64,000 nt of DNA, taken from assembly GCA_903875465.1 (NCBI GenBank), contig CAIQWB010000062.1, positions 1 to 64,000 on the forward strand, written 5' to 3'. The translations under genes and the position numbers were made by a program. This DNA comes from an uncultured Verrucomicrobia subdivision 3 bacterium. GTDB lineage: Bacteria; Verrucomicrobiota; Verrucomicrobiia; Limisphaerales; UBA11358. Positions 8,482-17,280 of the stretch are shown here, in pieces (the stretch's first letter is position 1; each line of letters begins with the position of its first letter). The notes under the pieces were generated by a model. That model did not search any database. It worked only from the letters and a program-made list of their open reading frames with translations, and was not told the DNA's origin.

Positions 8482-8975
8482 CGAGTTACATCATCCACCA
8501 CCGTGGGCAGGCCGGTGGAAAATTCCAGGGTGATTTTGCGCCACTGATCCCGGGCATGCAGCACAATGGTCATTTCATCGCTGGTGCCATCGGGAAAAAA
8601 CCGAACCTTGCTCCATTCGGACGCGCTGAAATCCATGAGGTTGATGTCCAGCATGGCAAAGTCCACTCCCGCAGGCAGTATTGAGGAAGTCACTTTTCCG
8701 TCGCTGACGCCGGCACCCCCGCCTTCGGTTTCGAACCGGCGTTCGCCTGGATGGAACACCACCGCCACGGTCCGGTTTTGCATAATGGCCTGGCCGCGCG
8801 CCTGGAAGCACACATCCTGCAAATCACTCACTGCCTTGCGCATGCCATCCTTCTTGATGGCCGCGAGAATGGAGGGCACCCCCATGGCCATGATCAGGCC
8901 CATGATGGCCACCACGACCATGATTTCGATGAGCGTGAAGCCGCGGTGGCGTATATTTGACCCGGCCACATTCAT
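8478..8975 (-). CDS. gspH: Type II secretion pseudopilin GspH/FimT-like
   Basis: A 165-residue protein with the prepilin motif RGFTLIEIMVVVAIMGLIMA at residue 11, the best-preserved of the pseudopilin signals here. The remainder is a beta-rich GspH/FimT-type domain (AVVFHPGERRFE, KVRFFPDGTSDEM, ITLEFSTGLPTV). GspH links the major pseudopilin to the tip complex. Its ATG overlaps the gspF stop as TAATG, so translation is probably coupled. A GspG role is less likely because GspG lacks this C-terminal region. Confidence 0.82.
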   Translation of the reverse strand: MNVAGSNIRHRGFTLIEIMVVVAIMGLIMAMGVPSILAAIKKDGMRKAVSDLQDVCFQARGQAIMQNRTVAVVFHPGERRFETEGGGAGVSDGKVTSSILPAGVDFAMLDINLMDFSASEWSKVRFFPDGTSDEMTIVLHARDQWRKITLEFSTGLPTVVDDVTR

Positions 8976-10249
8976 TAGTGAATCTGAGAGATCAACCGGA
9001 ACATCGGGAGCAACAGGCTTAGCAGCAGGAAGCCGACGACCAGAGCGATCATGATGATCATGATGGGCTCGATTAGCTGGGTCATTACCCGCAGGCCAAT
9101 CTCCAGCTCGCCCTCGTAAGTGTCCGCGATGTTATTCAACGCCCCCGGCACGTCACCCGTTTCCTCGCCGATCCGGACCAGGTCCACCATGAGTTGGGGA
9201 AACACCTTGCTGGCGGCCAGCGGCTGCGCCAGCGTTTTGCCGTCGGTGACGGCCTCGCGGGTTTTGGCGATGGCTTCTTTCACGATGCGGTTGGGCAGCA
9301 CCTGTTCGGTAATTTTCAAGGCCGTCAGCACGGGCACTCCGTTCTGCAGCAGCGTGCCGAGGGTGCGGGCGAATTGGCCAAACAGGTTCAATTTCACCAC
9401 CTTGCCCACGACGGGTAGTTTCATCCGCAACTCATCCAGCTTGCGCGCGCCGGATTCGCTGGAGGAAAAGCGCTTGAACATGATGACCGCGAAGATGATC
9501 AGCAAACCCAGCAACCACCAGAATTTCAGAAGGAAATTACTGAAGCCCATCAGCATCTTGGTGGGCAGCGGCAGTTCCACGCCAAAGCCGCTGAAAATAT
9601 TCATGAAGCGGGGCATCATGAAAAACATAAAAAAAGCAATAATGCCAGCCCCGACGATCATCACCAACAGCGGATAAATCATGGCCGAAGTAAATTTGGC
9701 CTGCACTTCAGCAAATTGCGACAAATGGCCGGCCATGCGCCGCAACACTTGCACCAGCGAGCCGCTTTGCTCGCCCGCCCGGATCATGTTGACATAGAGG
9801 TCGGAAAATATATGCGGCTGCTTGGCCATGGCATCGGACAAACCCCGGCCCTCGGTTACTTCGGTTTTGAGGTCGCGGCTGACCTCGGCGGGAATGCCTT
9901 TGCTCTCCAAGTGCGTCATGCTACCCAGGGCGGTGGTGAGGGGCATGCCCGATTGCAGCAGGTTGGCGAGCTGAGTGGTGTAGGTTGCGAGTTCCTGCAT
10001 CTTCGGCTTGCGCTTCTCCTTGAGCCTGGCGCGCAGGGCGGGGGGCAGGAAGGCCATTAAATCCAGGGCCGGGCCCTTCACCTGGCCATCCGCAGTTACG
10101 ATGGTTCCGGCCTTCGCCGCGTCCACCGCCAGGGGAAACAACCCCAGACGCTGAATCTGGGCGAGGGCGGCCGGGCGGTCGGCGACCTCCAGGATCCCTT
10201 GGACCAGTTCTCCCGAACGACGGCGGGCGCGATAAGAAAATTGCGGCAT
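8975..10249 (-). CDS. gspF: Type II secretion inner-membrane platform protein GspF
   Basis: A 424-residue polytopic protein opening with PQFSYRARRRSGELVQGILE, the standard GspF/PilC start. Two T2SSF domains are visible: residues about 84-205 (ATYTTQLANLLQSGMPLTTAL) and about 285-410 (FARTLGTLLQNGVPVLTALKI). Each is followed by transmembrane helices (MIYPLLVMIVGAGIIAFFMF, FWWLLGLLIIFAVIMF and a C-terminal helix from IEPIMIIMIALVVG). GspF anchors the GspE ATPase and the pseudopilus platform. The window carries only F, H, I, J and K; the major pseudopilin, ATPase and secretin must be elsewhere. Confidence 0.92.
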   Translation of the reverse strand: MPQFSYRARRRSGELVQGILEVADRPAALAQIQRLGLFPLAVDAAKAGTIVTADGQVKGPALDLMAFLPPALRARLKEKRKPKMQELATYTTQLANLLQSGMPLTTALGSMTHLESKGIPAEVSRDLKTEVTEGRGLSDAMAKQPHIFSDLYVNMIRAGEQSGSLVQVLRRMAGHLSQFAEVQAKFTSAMIYPLLVMIVGAGIIAFFMFFMMPRFMNIFSGFGVELPLPTKMLMGFSNFLLKFWWLLGLLIIFAVIMFKRFSSSESGARKLDELRMKLPVVGKVVKLNLFGQFARTLGTLLQNGVPVLTALKITEQVLPNRIVKEAIAKTREAVTDGKTLAQPLAASKVFPQLMVDLVRIGEETGDVPGALNNIADTYEGELEIGLRVMTQLIEPIMIIMIALVVGFLLLSLLLPMFRLISQIH

Positions 10250-10285
10250 ATTCCCCTAATTAATAACCGTGGGTGGTCAAAAGTT

Positions 10286-11128
10286 TCAAGCGTTGCGGCG
10301 GGCAGTCGTCGGGAGGACCTCATTTACACTGCCCCGGCGGTACCCTTGCAAATCCAGGGTGACATGCTGGTAACCCAGCTTGGCGATGGCGGCGGAAACC
10401 CGGGCCAGGGTTTCGCCCGCCAATAATCGGGGGATCTCGGCGAGGGCAATTTCGATGCGGGCCAGTTTGCTCTGGGTGGCCGAGCCCTCATGATGGCGCA
10501 CGCGCACCTCGTAAAAGCCAGCGTCGCGCAGCACGTTTTCCGCGGCTTCAATCATGGCCAATTTTTCCGGCGACACTGCCTCGCCGTAAGGAATACGGGA
10601 GCTCAAGCAGGCCATTTGCGGCTTATCAGCAGTGGGCAGGCCCAGTTGCGCGGATAATTCACGAATCTCCGCCTTGGTCAACCCCGCTGCTTTCAAGGGG
10701 GCGCGCACGGCAAATTCCGTTGCGGCCTGCGAACCGGGGCGGAAATCACCCACATCACTGGCATTCTCCCCGTAAGCGATCACGGCAAAACCTTCTTTCC
10801 GGGCGATGGGGGTGAGGTGCTCAAAGAGTTCGTGCTTGCAAAAATAGCAGCGGTTGGCGGGATTGGCGAGATAACTGGGATTGTCGAACTCGGCGGTTTT
10901 GACCACGCGCACGGGAAAACCAAACCGCACCCCCAGTTCCAGTGCCTCGGCCAGTTCGCGGCGGGGCAGGCTGGCGGAATCCGCAATAACGGCCAGCGAC
11001 CGCTCCCCGAGCACATCGTGCGCCACCCGCGCGAGAAACACGGAATCCACCCCGCCCGAATAGGCCACCAGACAGGAGCCGTAACCCGCGAGGGTACTTT
11101 GGAGTATTTCAAATTTGCTGGTCGTCAC
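10286..11128 (-). CDS. larE: ATP-dependent sacrificial sulfur transferase LarE
   Basis: A 280-residue PP-loop enzyme. The ATP-binding SGGVDS loop is at residues 24-29, and RCYFCK is at 93-98. The sulfur-donating cysteine expected in LarE is present in MACLSSRIPYG (Cys174). LarE adds sulfur to the pyridinium biscarboxylate made by LarB; LarC then inserts nickel to give the pincer cofactor of lactate racemase-type enzymes. No larB or larC is nearby, so the other steps must be encoded elsewhere. The gene stands alone on the minus strand, 36 bp upstream (in coordinates downstream) of gspF. Confidence 0.88.
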   Translation of the reverse strand: MTTSKFEILQSTLAGYGSCLVAYSGGVDSVFLARVAHDVLGERSLAVIADSASLPRRELAEALELGVRFGFPVRVVKTAEFDNPSYLANPANRCYFCKHELFEHLTPIARKEGFAVIAYGENASDVGDFRPGSQAATEFAVRAPLKAAGLTKAEIRELSAQLGLPTADKPQMACLSSRIPYGEAVSPEKLAMIEAAENVLRDAGFYEVRVRHHEGSATQSKLARIEIALAEIPRLLAGETLARVSAAIAKLGYQHVTLDLQGYRRGSVNEVLPTTARRNA

Positions 11129-11230
11129 GCCCTCAAGTTGGCATTTTTTGTTTGCTTTGTCGAGGAGGGACGCAGATGGGGCAAATCCAGACTTGACGCG
11201 GGGAGGATTTTCAGTTGGTCTTATTCATGT

Positions 11231-11632
11231 ATGAAACGATTGATTTTAGCAGTACTGGCCGGGGCCGCGATCATTGCCACCGGGTGTGTGCACACGGTGA
11301 ATGATTCCCATACGGGTGCCATTTGGTTCGGCAACGACAAGTTTGAGGGACGTTACAACCGTTCCGTGGACCAAGTCTACAATGCCTCGGTGCGCGTGGT
11401 GAGCCTGAACGGTGCGCTGGTGTCTGAATTCATTCCGCATGACAGCACCAATGCCGTCCGCTCCTTGCAGGCCAGTGTGAACAATCGCAATGTCTGGATC
11501 CGGGTGGAAGCCGTTTCCACCTCACCCGAAGTTACTTCCGTACTGGTTCAGGCCCGCAGCCATCTGGGTACCCGCGACGAATTGCTGGCCCATGAACTGG
11601 AAAAGGAAATCGCCCTGGCCCTGGTGCGCTGA
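11231..11632 (+). CDS. Small DUF3568-like lipoprotein
   Basis: A 133-residue protein with a lipoprotein signal peptide: KRLILAVLAGAAIIATGC, with Cys19 as the lipidation site. The mature part has two strand-helix units (DKFEGRYNRSVDQVYNAS and VRSLQASVNNRNVWIRVE), as in the DUF3568 family of small periplasmic lipoproteins. The start at 11231 is the only one that gives a signal peptide. It is divergent from larE and is followed by a strong terminator at about 11667, so it is probably transcribed alone. Function unknown. Confidence 0.7.
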   Translation: MKRLILAVLAGAAIIATGCVHTVNDSHTGAIWFGNDKFEGRYNRSVDQVYNASVRVVSLNGALVSEFIPHDSTNAVRSLQASVNNRNVWIRVEAVSTSPEVTSVLVQARSHLGTRDELLAHELEKEIALALVR

Positions 11633-11666
11633 TCGCCCGGCCGCCCTATTTACGCGGCTGATTTTT

Positions 11667-11720
11667 GGCTCGTTTTCGTTGGCTAAACCGTTTCGGTTTA
11701 AAGACGGAAACGAGCTTTTA
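11667..11720 (+). terminator. Rho-independent terminator after the small lipoprotein gene
   Basis: The sequence GGCTCGTTTTCG pairs with CGGAAACGAGCT (allowing one G-U), enclosing a second small hairpin TAAACCG/CGGTTTA. It is followed by TTTTATAAT. The stem lies 35 bp after the stop codon of the 11231 gene. Confidence 0.7.
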
Positions 11721-11833
11721 TAATACTTCCGCCGCCCGGTGCCCGCCGTTGCAAAATCATTTGCCGTCGGCCGGGTCTCCCCCTAAAGTCGGATCGCGGA
11801 CCGGTGAAAAAACCAAATCGGAATTAAGGTGCA

Positions 11834-13147
11834 ATGAATTATCTCTGGCTGGCGCTCATGGTGGGAGCCGTGCTCATCGGCGGTTATCAAGGCCATTTGC
11901 AGGAAGTGGCCGACAAAAGTTTTGAAATGACCGAATTTGCGGTGGTCAAGACGGCCTTTCCGTTGATTGGAATTATGGCCATGTGGCTGGGGATCATGCG
12001 CCTGGCCGAACGGGCCGGACTGGTGGCCCTGCTGGCCCGGGCATTACGGCCATTGTTGCGGCGGCTGTTTCCCGATGTGCCGCCCGAACATCCGGCGATG
12101 GGCTCGATGGTGATGAACATCGCGGCGAACATGCTGGGTTTGGGCAACGCCGCCACCCCGCTCGGATTGCGGGCCATGAAGGACTTGGAATCCATCAACC
12201 GCAATCCTGGAACGGCCACCAATGCGATGTGCACGTTCCTTGCCATCAACACCAGTTCCGTGCAATTGGTTCCGGTCACGGCCATGGCCATACTGGCCGC
12301 GAATCATTCCACCAATCCCTCGGCGATAGTAGGCACCTCCCTGGTGGCCACCGCCTGTGCCTGCATCTGCGGAGTGACCACCGCCAAATTAATGGCGCGG
12401 CTGCCCTGCTTCAAGTTGCCACCCCCCGACATTTCGCCTGGGGCCGCCATGGCGGGGGATGGGGCCACCACCACTTCGCCCGTGCGACAGGCAGTGCTGA
12501 AACCCTTGCAATGGTGGGGGATGCTGATTTTGGCAGCCTTCTTTCTATTTTTTGGCGGCTTGTTCGTTCATGCGGTGCTTGTGCCACCCACGACCGGGGT
12601 GCCAACCTCACCGCTCGTGCGCGTGGTAAATGCGATTTCGCTGCTGCTGGTGCCATGGTTACTGGCGGGTTTTCCTTTGTATGCGGCCTTGCGCGGGGTC
12701 AAGGTCTACGAGGAATTTGTGGATGCGGCCAAAGAGGGGTTTGACGTGGCGATCCGGATCATTCCCTTTTTGCTGGCGATGCTGGTGGCGATTGGCATGT
12801 TTCGCGCGGCCGGGGGGATTGATATTTTAACGGGCTGGCTGGCACCAGCTCTCCACTGGCTCGGTTTTCCGGTAGAACTCCTGCCGATGGTGCTGCTGCG
12901 GCCGCTGAGCGGCAGTGGCACCCTCGGATTATTCACGGAATTGACGAAACAGTTTGGGCCGGACAGTTTGATCGCCCGGACGGCAGGGACCATTTATGGC
13001 AGCACGGAAACGACGTTCTATGTGCTGGCAGTTTATTTTGGGTCGGTGGCAGTGCGGCGGACGCGTTATGCGGTCATCGCCGGACTCACGGCGGATGGCG
13101 TGAGCGTGATCGTTGCCATAGTGGTGTGTCGGGCAGTGTTTGGTTGA
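11834..13147 (+). CDS. SpmA-SpmB fusion, nucleoside-recognition (Gate) membrane protein
   Basis: A 437-residue polytopic protein that joins two Gate-domain halves. Residues 1-205 match SpmA (FAVVKTAFPLIGIMAMWLGI, then MNIAANMLGLGNAATPLGLR and FLAINTSSVQLVP). Residues about 225-437 match SpmB (VYEEFVDAAKEGFDVAIRII, LRPLSGSGTLG, TAGTIYGSTETTFYVLAVYF). In Bacillus the two are separate spore-maturation proteins; the fused form is common in non-sporulating Gram-negatives, where its substrate is not known. It ends 8 bp before the stop codon of the convergent kinase gene. Confidence 0.85.
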   Translation: MNYLWLALMVGAVLIGGYQGHLQEVADKSFEMTEFAVVKTAFPLIGIMAMWLGIMRLAERAGLVALLARALRPLLRRLFPDVPPEHPAMGSMVMNIAANMLGLGNAATPLGLRAMKDLESINRNPGTATNAMCTFLAINTSSVQLVPVTAMAILAANHSTNPSAIVGTSLVATACACICGVTTAKLMARLPCFKLPPPDISPGAAMAGDGATTTSPVRQAVLKPLQWWGMLILAAFFLFFGGLFVHAVLVPPTTGVPTSPLVRVVNAISLLLVPWLLAGFPLYAALRGVKVYEEFVDAAKEGFDVAIRIIPFLLAMLVAIGMFRAAGGIDILTGWLAPALHWLGFPVELLPMVLLRPLSGSGTLGLFTELTKQFGPDSLIARTAGTIYGSTETTFYVLAVYFGSVAVRRTRYAVIAGLTADGVSVIVAIVVCRAVFG

Positions 13148-13155
13148 GGGACGGC

Positions 13156-16100
13156 TTATGAATTATCCAGAGTGGCCCGAACTTTTTCGAGAAAATTCTG
13201 GATGGTGAACGGTTTTTGCAGGAAATGCAGGCCGGGCTCCAGAGCACCATGCTGGGCGATGATTTCGGAGGTATAACCGGACATGAACAGGGCTTTCATA
13301 AGTGGCTGGCTGGCGGTTAATTGTTCGGCCAACGTTTTCCCATTCATGCCGGGCATGACAATATCGGTAATGAGCAGGTCGATCTGGCCCGGGTGCAACT
13401 CGGCCACAGCCACAGCGGTTTCCGGGGCAACGGCACCAATCACCCGGTAACCATTTTTCTTCAAAGTGAGGGCGACTAAATCCAGAATGTTTTGCTCGTC
13501 TTCGACGACGATTATGGTTTCCGTGCCATGCAGCGGCAGTTGGCTGGGGGGGGGGAGGGAGTGCGTCAAATTAATATCGCTGGAACGGGGGAAGTAGAGG
13601 CGGAAAGTGGTGCCCTGACCGGGGGTGGAATCAACTTGGATCATGCCCCGGTTCTGTTTGACAATTCCAAAGACGGTGGCCAAACCCAGGCCAGTGCCCT
13701 TGCCGATTTCCTTGGTGGTGAAGAAAGGCTCAAAGAGATGTTCCATGACCTCGGGGGTCATCCCCTGGCCGCTATCCTGGATGGAAAGCTGGACATAATC
13801 CCCGGGGAGCACCTCGGCATCGGCGCCGGTTTGCTGCGCCGACAAAACCACGTTGGCGAGCGTGATGGTGAGACGGCCCTGACCCTGGATGGCATCGCGC
13901 GCGTTGACGGCGAGATTGGTCAGGATTTGCGTGATTTGGGAGGGATCCATGAGGACCGGCCACAATCCGGGGCCGGGTTGCCAGACCAGTTGAATGTTTT
14001 CGCCAATCATACGCTGCAGCATTTTAGTGATGGCAGCCACAACTTCATTGAGGTCCAGCTCACGAGCGCGGAAAATCTGTTTGCGCGCAAAGGTCAGGAG
14101 CTGGCTGGTTAGTTCTGCGGAGCGGGTGGCGGATTTCTGAATTTCCTTTAATTCCGCCTGCAGGAGACTTCCAGGGATGGCGTCTTCCAAGGCCAAATCG
14201 GCATTGCCGAGGATGACCTGGAGCATATTGTTGAAATCGTGCGCGATGCCGCCGGCGAGCCGGCCGACGGATTCCATTTTTTGTGACTGCAACAATTGCG
14301 CCTGCAAGCGCTCGCTGGCCAGTTCGGCCGCTTTCTGATCAGTGAGATCGCGGGCGATGGTGGAGAAGAAACGGTCGGCATTTGAAAATCCGGCATGGAC
14401 CATGATGGTTTGGTGTACCGGAATCCCATGGCCATCCCGGTGGCGCAGGGTAGTCTCGCCCACCCAACTTCCTTGTAACTGGGCGGCGGGAAAGGATTCT
14501 TGCTCAAACCGCGTGACGGCCTCAGGTGGTAACAGGCTGGCAAGGGTCAGATGGGACACGTCCTGAACGGGTTCCAAGCCAATTAGTTTTCGGCCGGCAG
14601 GATTAACATGGAGGAGGCGGCCTTGATAATCTGCAAATGCGACCAAATCACGCGTGGCCTCCATGACCACGGCGAGGCGGGCACGTTCTTGTTCCAGAGC
14701 GCGTTGTTGCTCCAGGCGGGCGATGCGGCGTTTTAGCCGGAGGTGGGTAATTTGCCAGGCCGCCAAGCCACCGCCAATACCCACAGTCAACAAACCCAGT
14801 AGACGAAAGGAATTCGTCTGCCAAAAATAGGGGGTTCTGATGAGGTTCAGGGTGACCGGAGTTTGGGTCCACTTCTGATCATTATTGCACGCTTTGATTT
14901 GTAATTGGTAATTGCCGGGAGGCAGATAATGCCAGGAGAAGCTCCGGCGGTTGAGGATATGGACCCAGTTGTCCTCAAAACCTGGCAGGCGATAGGCAAA
15001 GTGGTTTTTGCTCGGCGCGCTATAACTTAAAGCCACTAAATTGACGGACAGATCAAGGCTGTCGGGCGGGAGACGCAGGGCTTCGGTCCCCGGACTATCG
15101 AGTTGCTCAAGGCGGTTGTGTGATTCTTTGAAGCTGACCCGTTCAATCATGACCGGGGGGGGATTCGTGTTCAACTGGATGCGGTCCGGGTCCACGGTCA
15201 CCAAGCCATTCATAGTGGCGAACCAGAGATGGCCGGTGGAGTCACACAGCGCGGCGGGTTGCGTCCCTTGGTAACAGCCGGCGGAATAAAGTCCATCACT
15301 GGCATCAAAAATGCCCCATTGCGGAGGCGGGCCGGAGGCCTGGACCATTTGCTGCAACTCGCCCAACCGGGCTCGCAGAATGCCCTTGTCCGTGTTGAAC
15401 CAGAGCCAGCCGCGACCATCTTCGACCATGGAGCCGACGACGCTGGCGGGGAAGCCCTGGCTGTGGCCAAGGAGGGTGATTTTATCCTGGTGCAAACAGG
15501 CCAGGCCTTTGCCGATCACGCCGAACCACAAAAAGCCGGCCGGGTCCCTATAAATGGAATTGACACGATTTGCCGGGAGGCCCTGCCGCAAACCGTAATG
15601 TTTCAAACGCAAACCATTGAGGCGGCAAAGCCCTTGATCAAAAGTTCCAAACCACAGGCTGCCCGAGTTAGTTTCTTCGGCAAGACTGCTCAAGCTGGTG
15701 CTGGTCAGGCCACATTGGGCACCCCAATTGATGGCCGCATCGCCGGTCACCAGACCCAGACCGGTTCCGGTGCCCAGCCAGATGCGATGGTGGCTGTCCT
15801 CGAACAGGCAGTTTACGGATTTGCCCAGGCTGTCAGCGAGGGTGAATTTGCGCTGGTGGTTGTTTTCCTCAACCAACAACCCCCCTTGGGTGGTGCCGGT
15901 CCAGATGCGGCCTTGGGAATCTTTTAACAGGCAGCAGACATAATCTTGCAGGCGGTCCGGCGGGGGCGGCAAGGACGCCACCTTGCCCGCTTGAATGAGG
16001 GCGCTGCCGTGGCCATGGGTGCCGACTATAAGGTTGCCGGGAGACAACTCGGCCACAGTACTGACGATTTGACTGGGCAAACCTTGTTCCACCCCGATGG

Positions 16101-17058
16101 TTTGAAAGATGCGTGGCCGCAAGCGGGTCAGGCCGCTGCAACTACCGCCAAGCCAGACATTGCCCTCGACATCCTCCAACAGCCCCCAAGCGCTGTTTTG
16201 AATCAAGCCGTTCGTTTCATTCACCGTGGCGTCGACTGGCTTGCCCGGCAGAAAGCGCATAAAACCGCGCGAGGTGGATCCCAGCCAAATGGCCCCAGCC
16301 CGATCCTCCATCAGCACGCGAGGGTTTTCGATATCCGGGGCGGTAAATTCCGACCGCCGACCATTTGTGCCATACCACACCAACTGTCCCGGGGTATAGG
16401 TCCAGATGCCGCCCTGACGGGCACTAGTGGCGAGGAGAGAATTGCTGATAGTAACCGGGGGACCCAGCCGAACCCAGCCCGAGGGGGTCCGCCGCCCGAC
16501 AAAACCCCGGTTAGCCAGCCAGAGGGCTCCATCATGGTGATCGGTGAGGCAAAATATTCCGCTGGGAGTCAGGCCGGCTGGCTGGGGGGCGGGAAGGAGT
16601 TGGTCTTTTTGGATGGTGAACAGGCGTCCATCATATGTCCCCAGCCAGACTTGGCCAGCGGCGTCCTCCGCCATGGAGCGCGCGGGAATGTTCGTACTCA
16701 CAATGGCCCGCCAGCGTTTGTTTTCGTAGACACCGAGGCCCAAATCCGTGCTGGCCCACAAACGCCCTTCATGATCGGCAAATAAGCAAGGGACATGGCT
16801 GTCCAAAATGGCGTGTTTCAACCCTTGGCCGAAAGACTTGAATTCATTGCCATTGAAGCGATAAACCCCCTCGCTGGTGCCAATCCACAAATAACCATCC
16901 GGGGTCTGGGCCAGACTATAAGCGGAACTTTCGGGGAGACCGTCGCCTTCCAGCCAGTTTTCGATGAGGAAGTCGGGATTTACAGTTCGGATTTGGCCGG
17001 CCCGGGCCACCCCCAGCTGGCTGGTGATAATTAGCAGCACCCACGCCAGCCGCGACAT
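13156..17058 (-). CDS. Hybrid two-component sensor: propeller, PAS, kinase and receiver
   Basis: A 1300-residue hybrid kinase. The start at 17058 follows GAGG at good spacing and opens a signal peptide (SRLAWVLLIITSQLGVARA). Residues 25-700 are two-component regulator propeller repeats (GYLWIGTSEGVYRFNG and many similar W-I/F-G-T units), then a Y_Y_Y domain (FAYRLPGFEDNWVHI) and one transmembrane helix near 770. Inside the cell follow PAS (about 810-930), HisKA with phospho-His940 in GGIAHDFNN, HATPase (NLAVNARDAIQ) and a receiver with Asp1232 in LLITDIVMPG. In Bacteroidetes such proteins sense glycans in the periplasm; the ligand here is unknown. It is divergent from the 17281 kinase and may share its control region. 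Confidence 0.92.
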   Translation of the reverse strand: MSRLAWVLLIITSQLGVARAGQIRTVNPDFLIENWLEGDGLPESSAYSLAQTPDGYLWIGTSEGVYRFNGNEFKSFGQGLKHAILDSHVPCLFADHEGRLWASTDLGLGVYENKRWRAIVSTNIPARSMAEDAAGQVWLGTYDGRLFTIQKDQLLPAPQPAGLTPSGIFCLTDHHDGALWLANRGFVGRRTPSGWVRLGPPVTISNSLLATSARQGGIWTYTPGQLVWYGTNGRRSEFTAPDIENPRVLMEDRAGAIWLGSTSRGFMRFLPGKPVDATVNETNGLIQNSAWGLLEDVEGNVWLGGSCSGLTRLRPRIFQTIGVEQGLPSQIVSTVAELSPGNLIVGTHGHGSALIQAGKVASLPPPPDRLQDYVCCLLKDSQGRIWTGTTQGGLLVEENNHQRKFTLADSLGKSVNCLFEDSHHRIWLGTGTGLGLVTGDAAINWGAQCGLTSTSLSSLAEETNSGSLWFGTFDQGLCRLNGLRLKHYGLRQGLPANRVNSIYRDPAGFLWFGVIGKGLACLHQDKITLLGHSQGFPASVVGSMVEDGRGWLWFNTDKGILRARLGELQQMVQASGPPPQWGIFDASDGLYSAGCYQGTQPAALCDSTGHLWFATMNGLVTVDPDRIQLNTNPPPVMIERVSFKESHNRLEQLDSPGTEALRLPPDSLDLSVNLVALSYSAPSKNHFAYRLPGFEDNWVHILNRRSFSWHYLPPGNYQLQIKACNNDQKWTQTPVTLNLIRTPYFWQTNSFRLLGLLTVGIGGGLAAWQITHLRLKRRIARLEQQRALEQERARLAVVMEATRDLVAFADYQGRLLHVNPAGRKLIGLEPVQDVSHLTLASLLPPEAVTRFEQESFPAAQLQGSWVGETTLRHRDGHGIPVHQTIMVHAGFSNADRFFSTIARDLTDQKAAELASERLQAQLLQSQKMESVGRLAGGIAHDFNNMLQVILGNADLALEDAIPGSLLQAELKEIQKSATRSAELTSQLLTFARKQIFRARELDLNEVVAAITKMLQRMIGENIQLVWQPGPGLWPVLMDPSQITQILTNLAVNARDAIQGQGRLTITLANVVLSAQQTGADAEVLPGDYVQLSIQDSGQGMTPEVMEHLFEPFFTTKEIGKGTGLGLATVFGIVKQNRGMIQVDSTPGQGTTFRLYFPRSSDINLTHSLPPPSQLPLHGTETIIVVEDEQNILDLVALTLKKNGYRVIGAVAPETAVAVAELHPGQIDLLITDIVMPGMNGKTLAEQLTASQPLMKALFMSGYTSEIIAQHGALEPGLHFLQKPFTIQNFLEKVRATLDNS

Positions 17059-17280
17059 AAGGAAATGCCTCAGGCCGCGAGCCGGTCGGGCTGGCGGAGA
17101 GTCATTTACCCTGAAATAATTTAGCAACCCAGTTTTGATGTGCAAAAAATGCAGCTCAATTTTACAGGGCCGGACCATTTTTTCAATCATTGATCCAGAT
17201 TGATTTGCGCGATTAGAAGCATGATTTCTTTAAAAGGTGGCTTTTACATTCCCGGTCGGAACTGTTACTTGAGAGTGAAT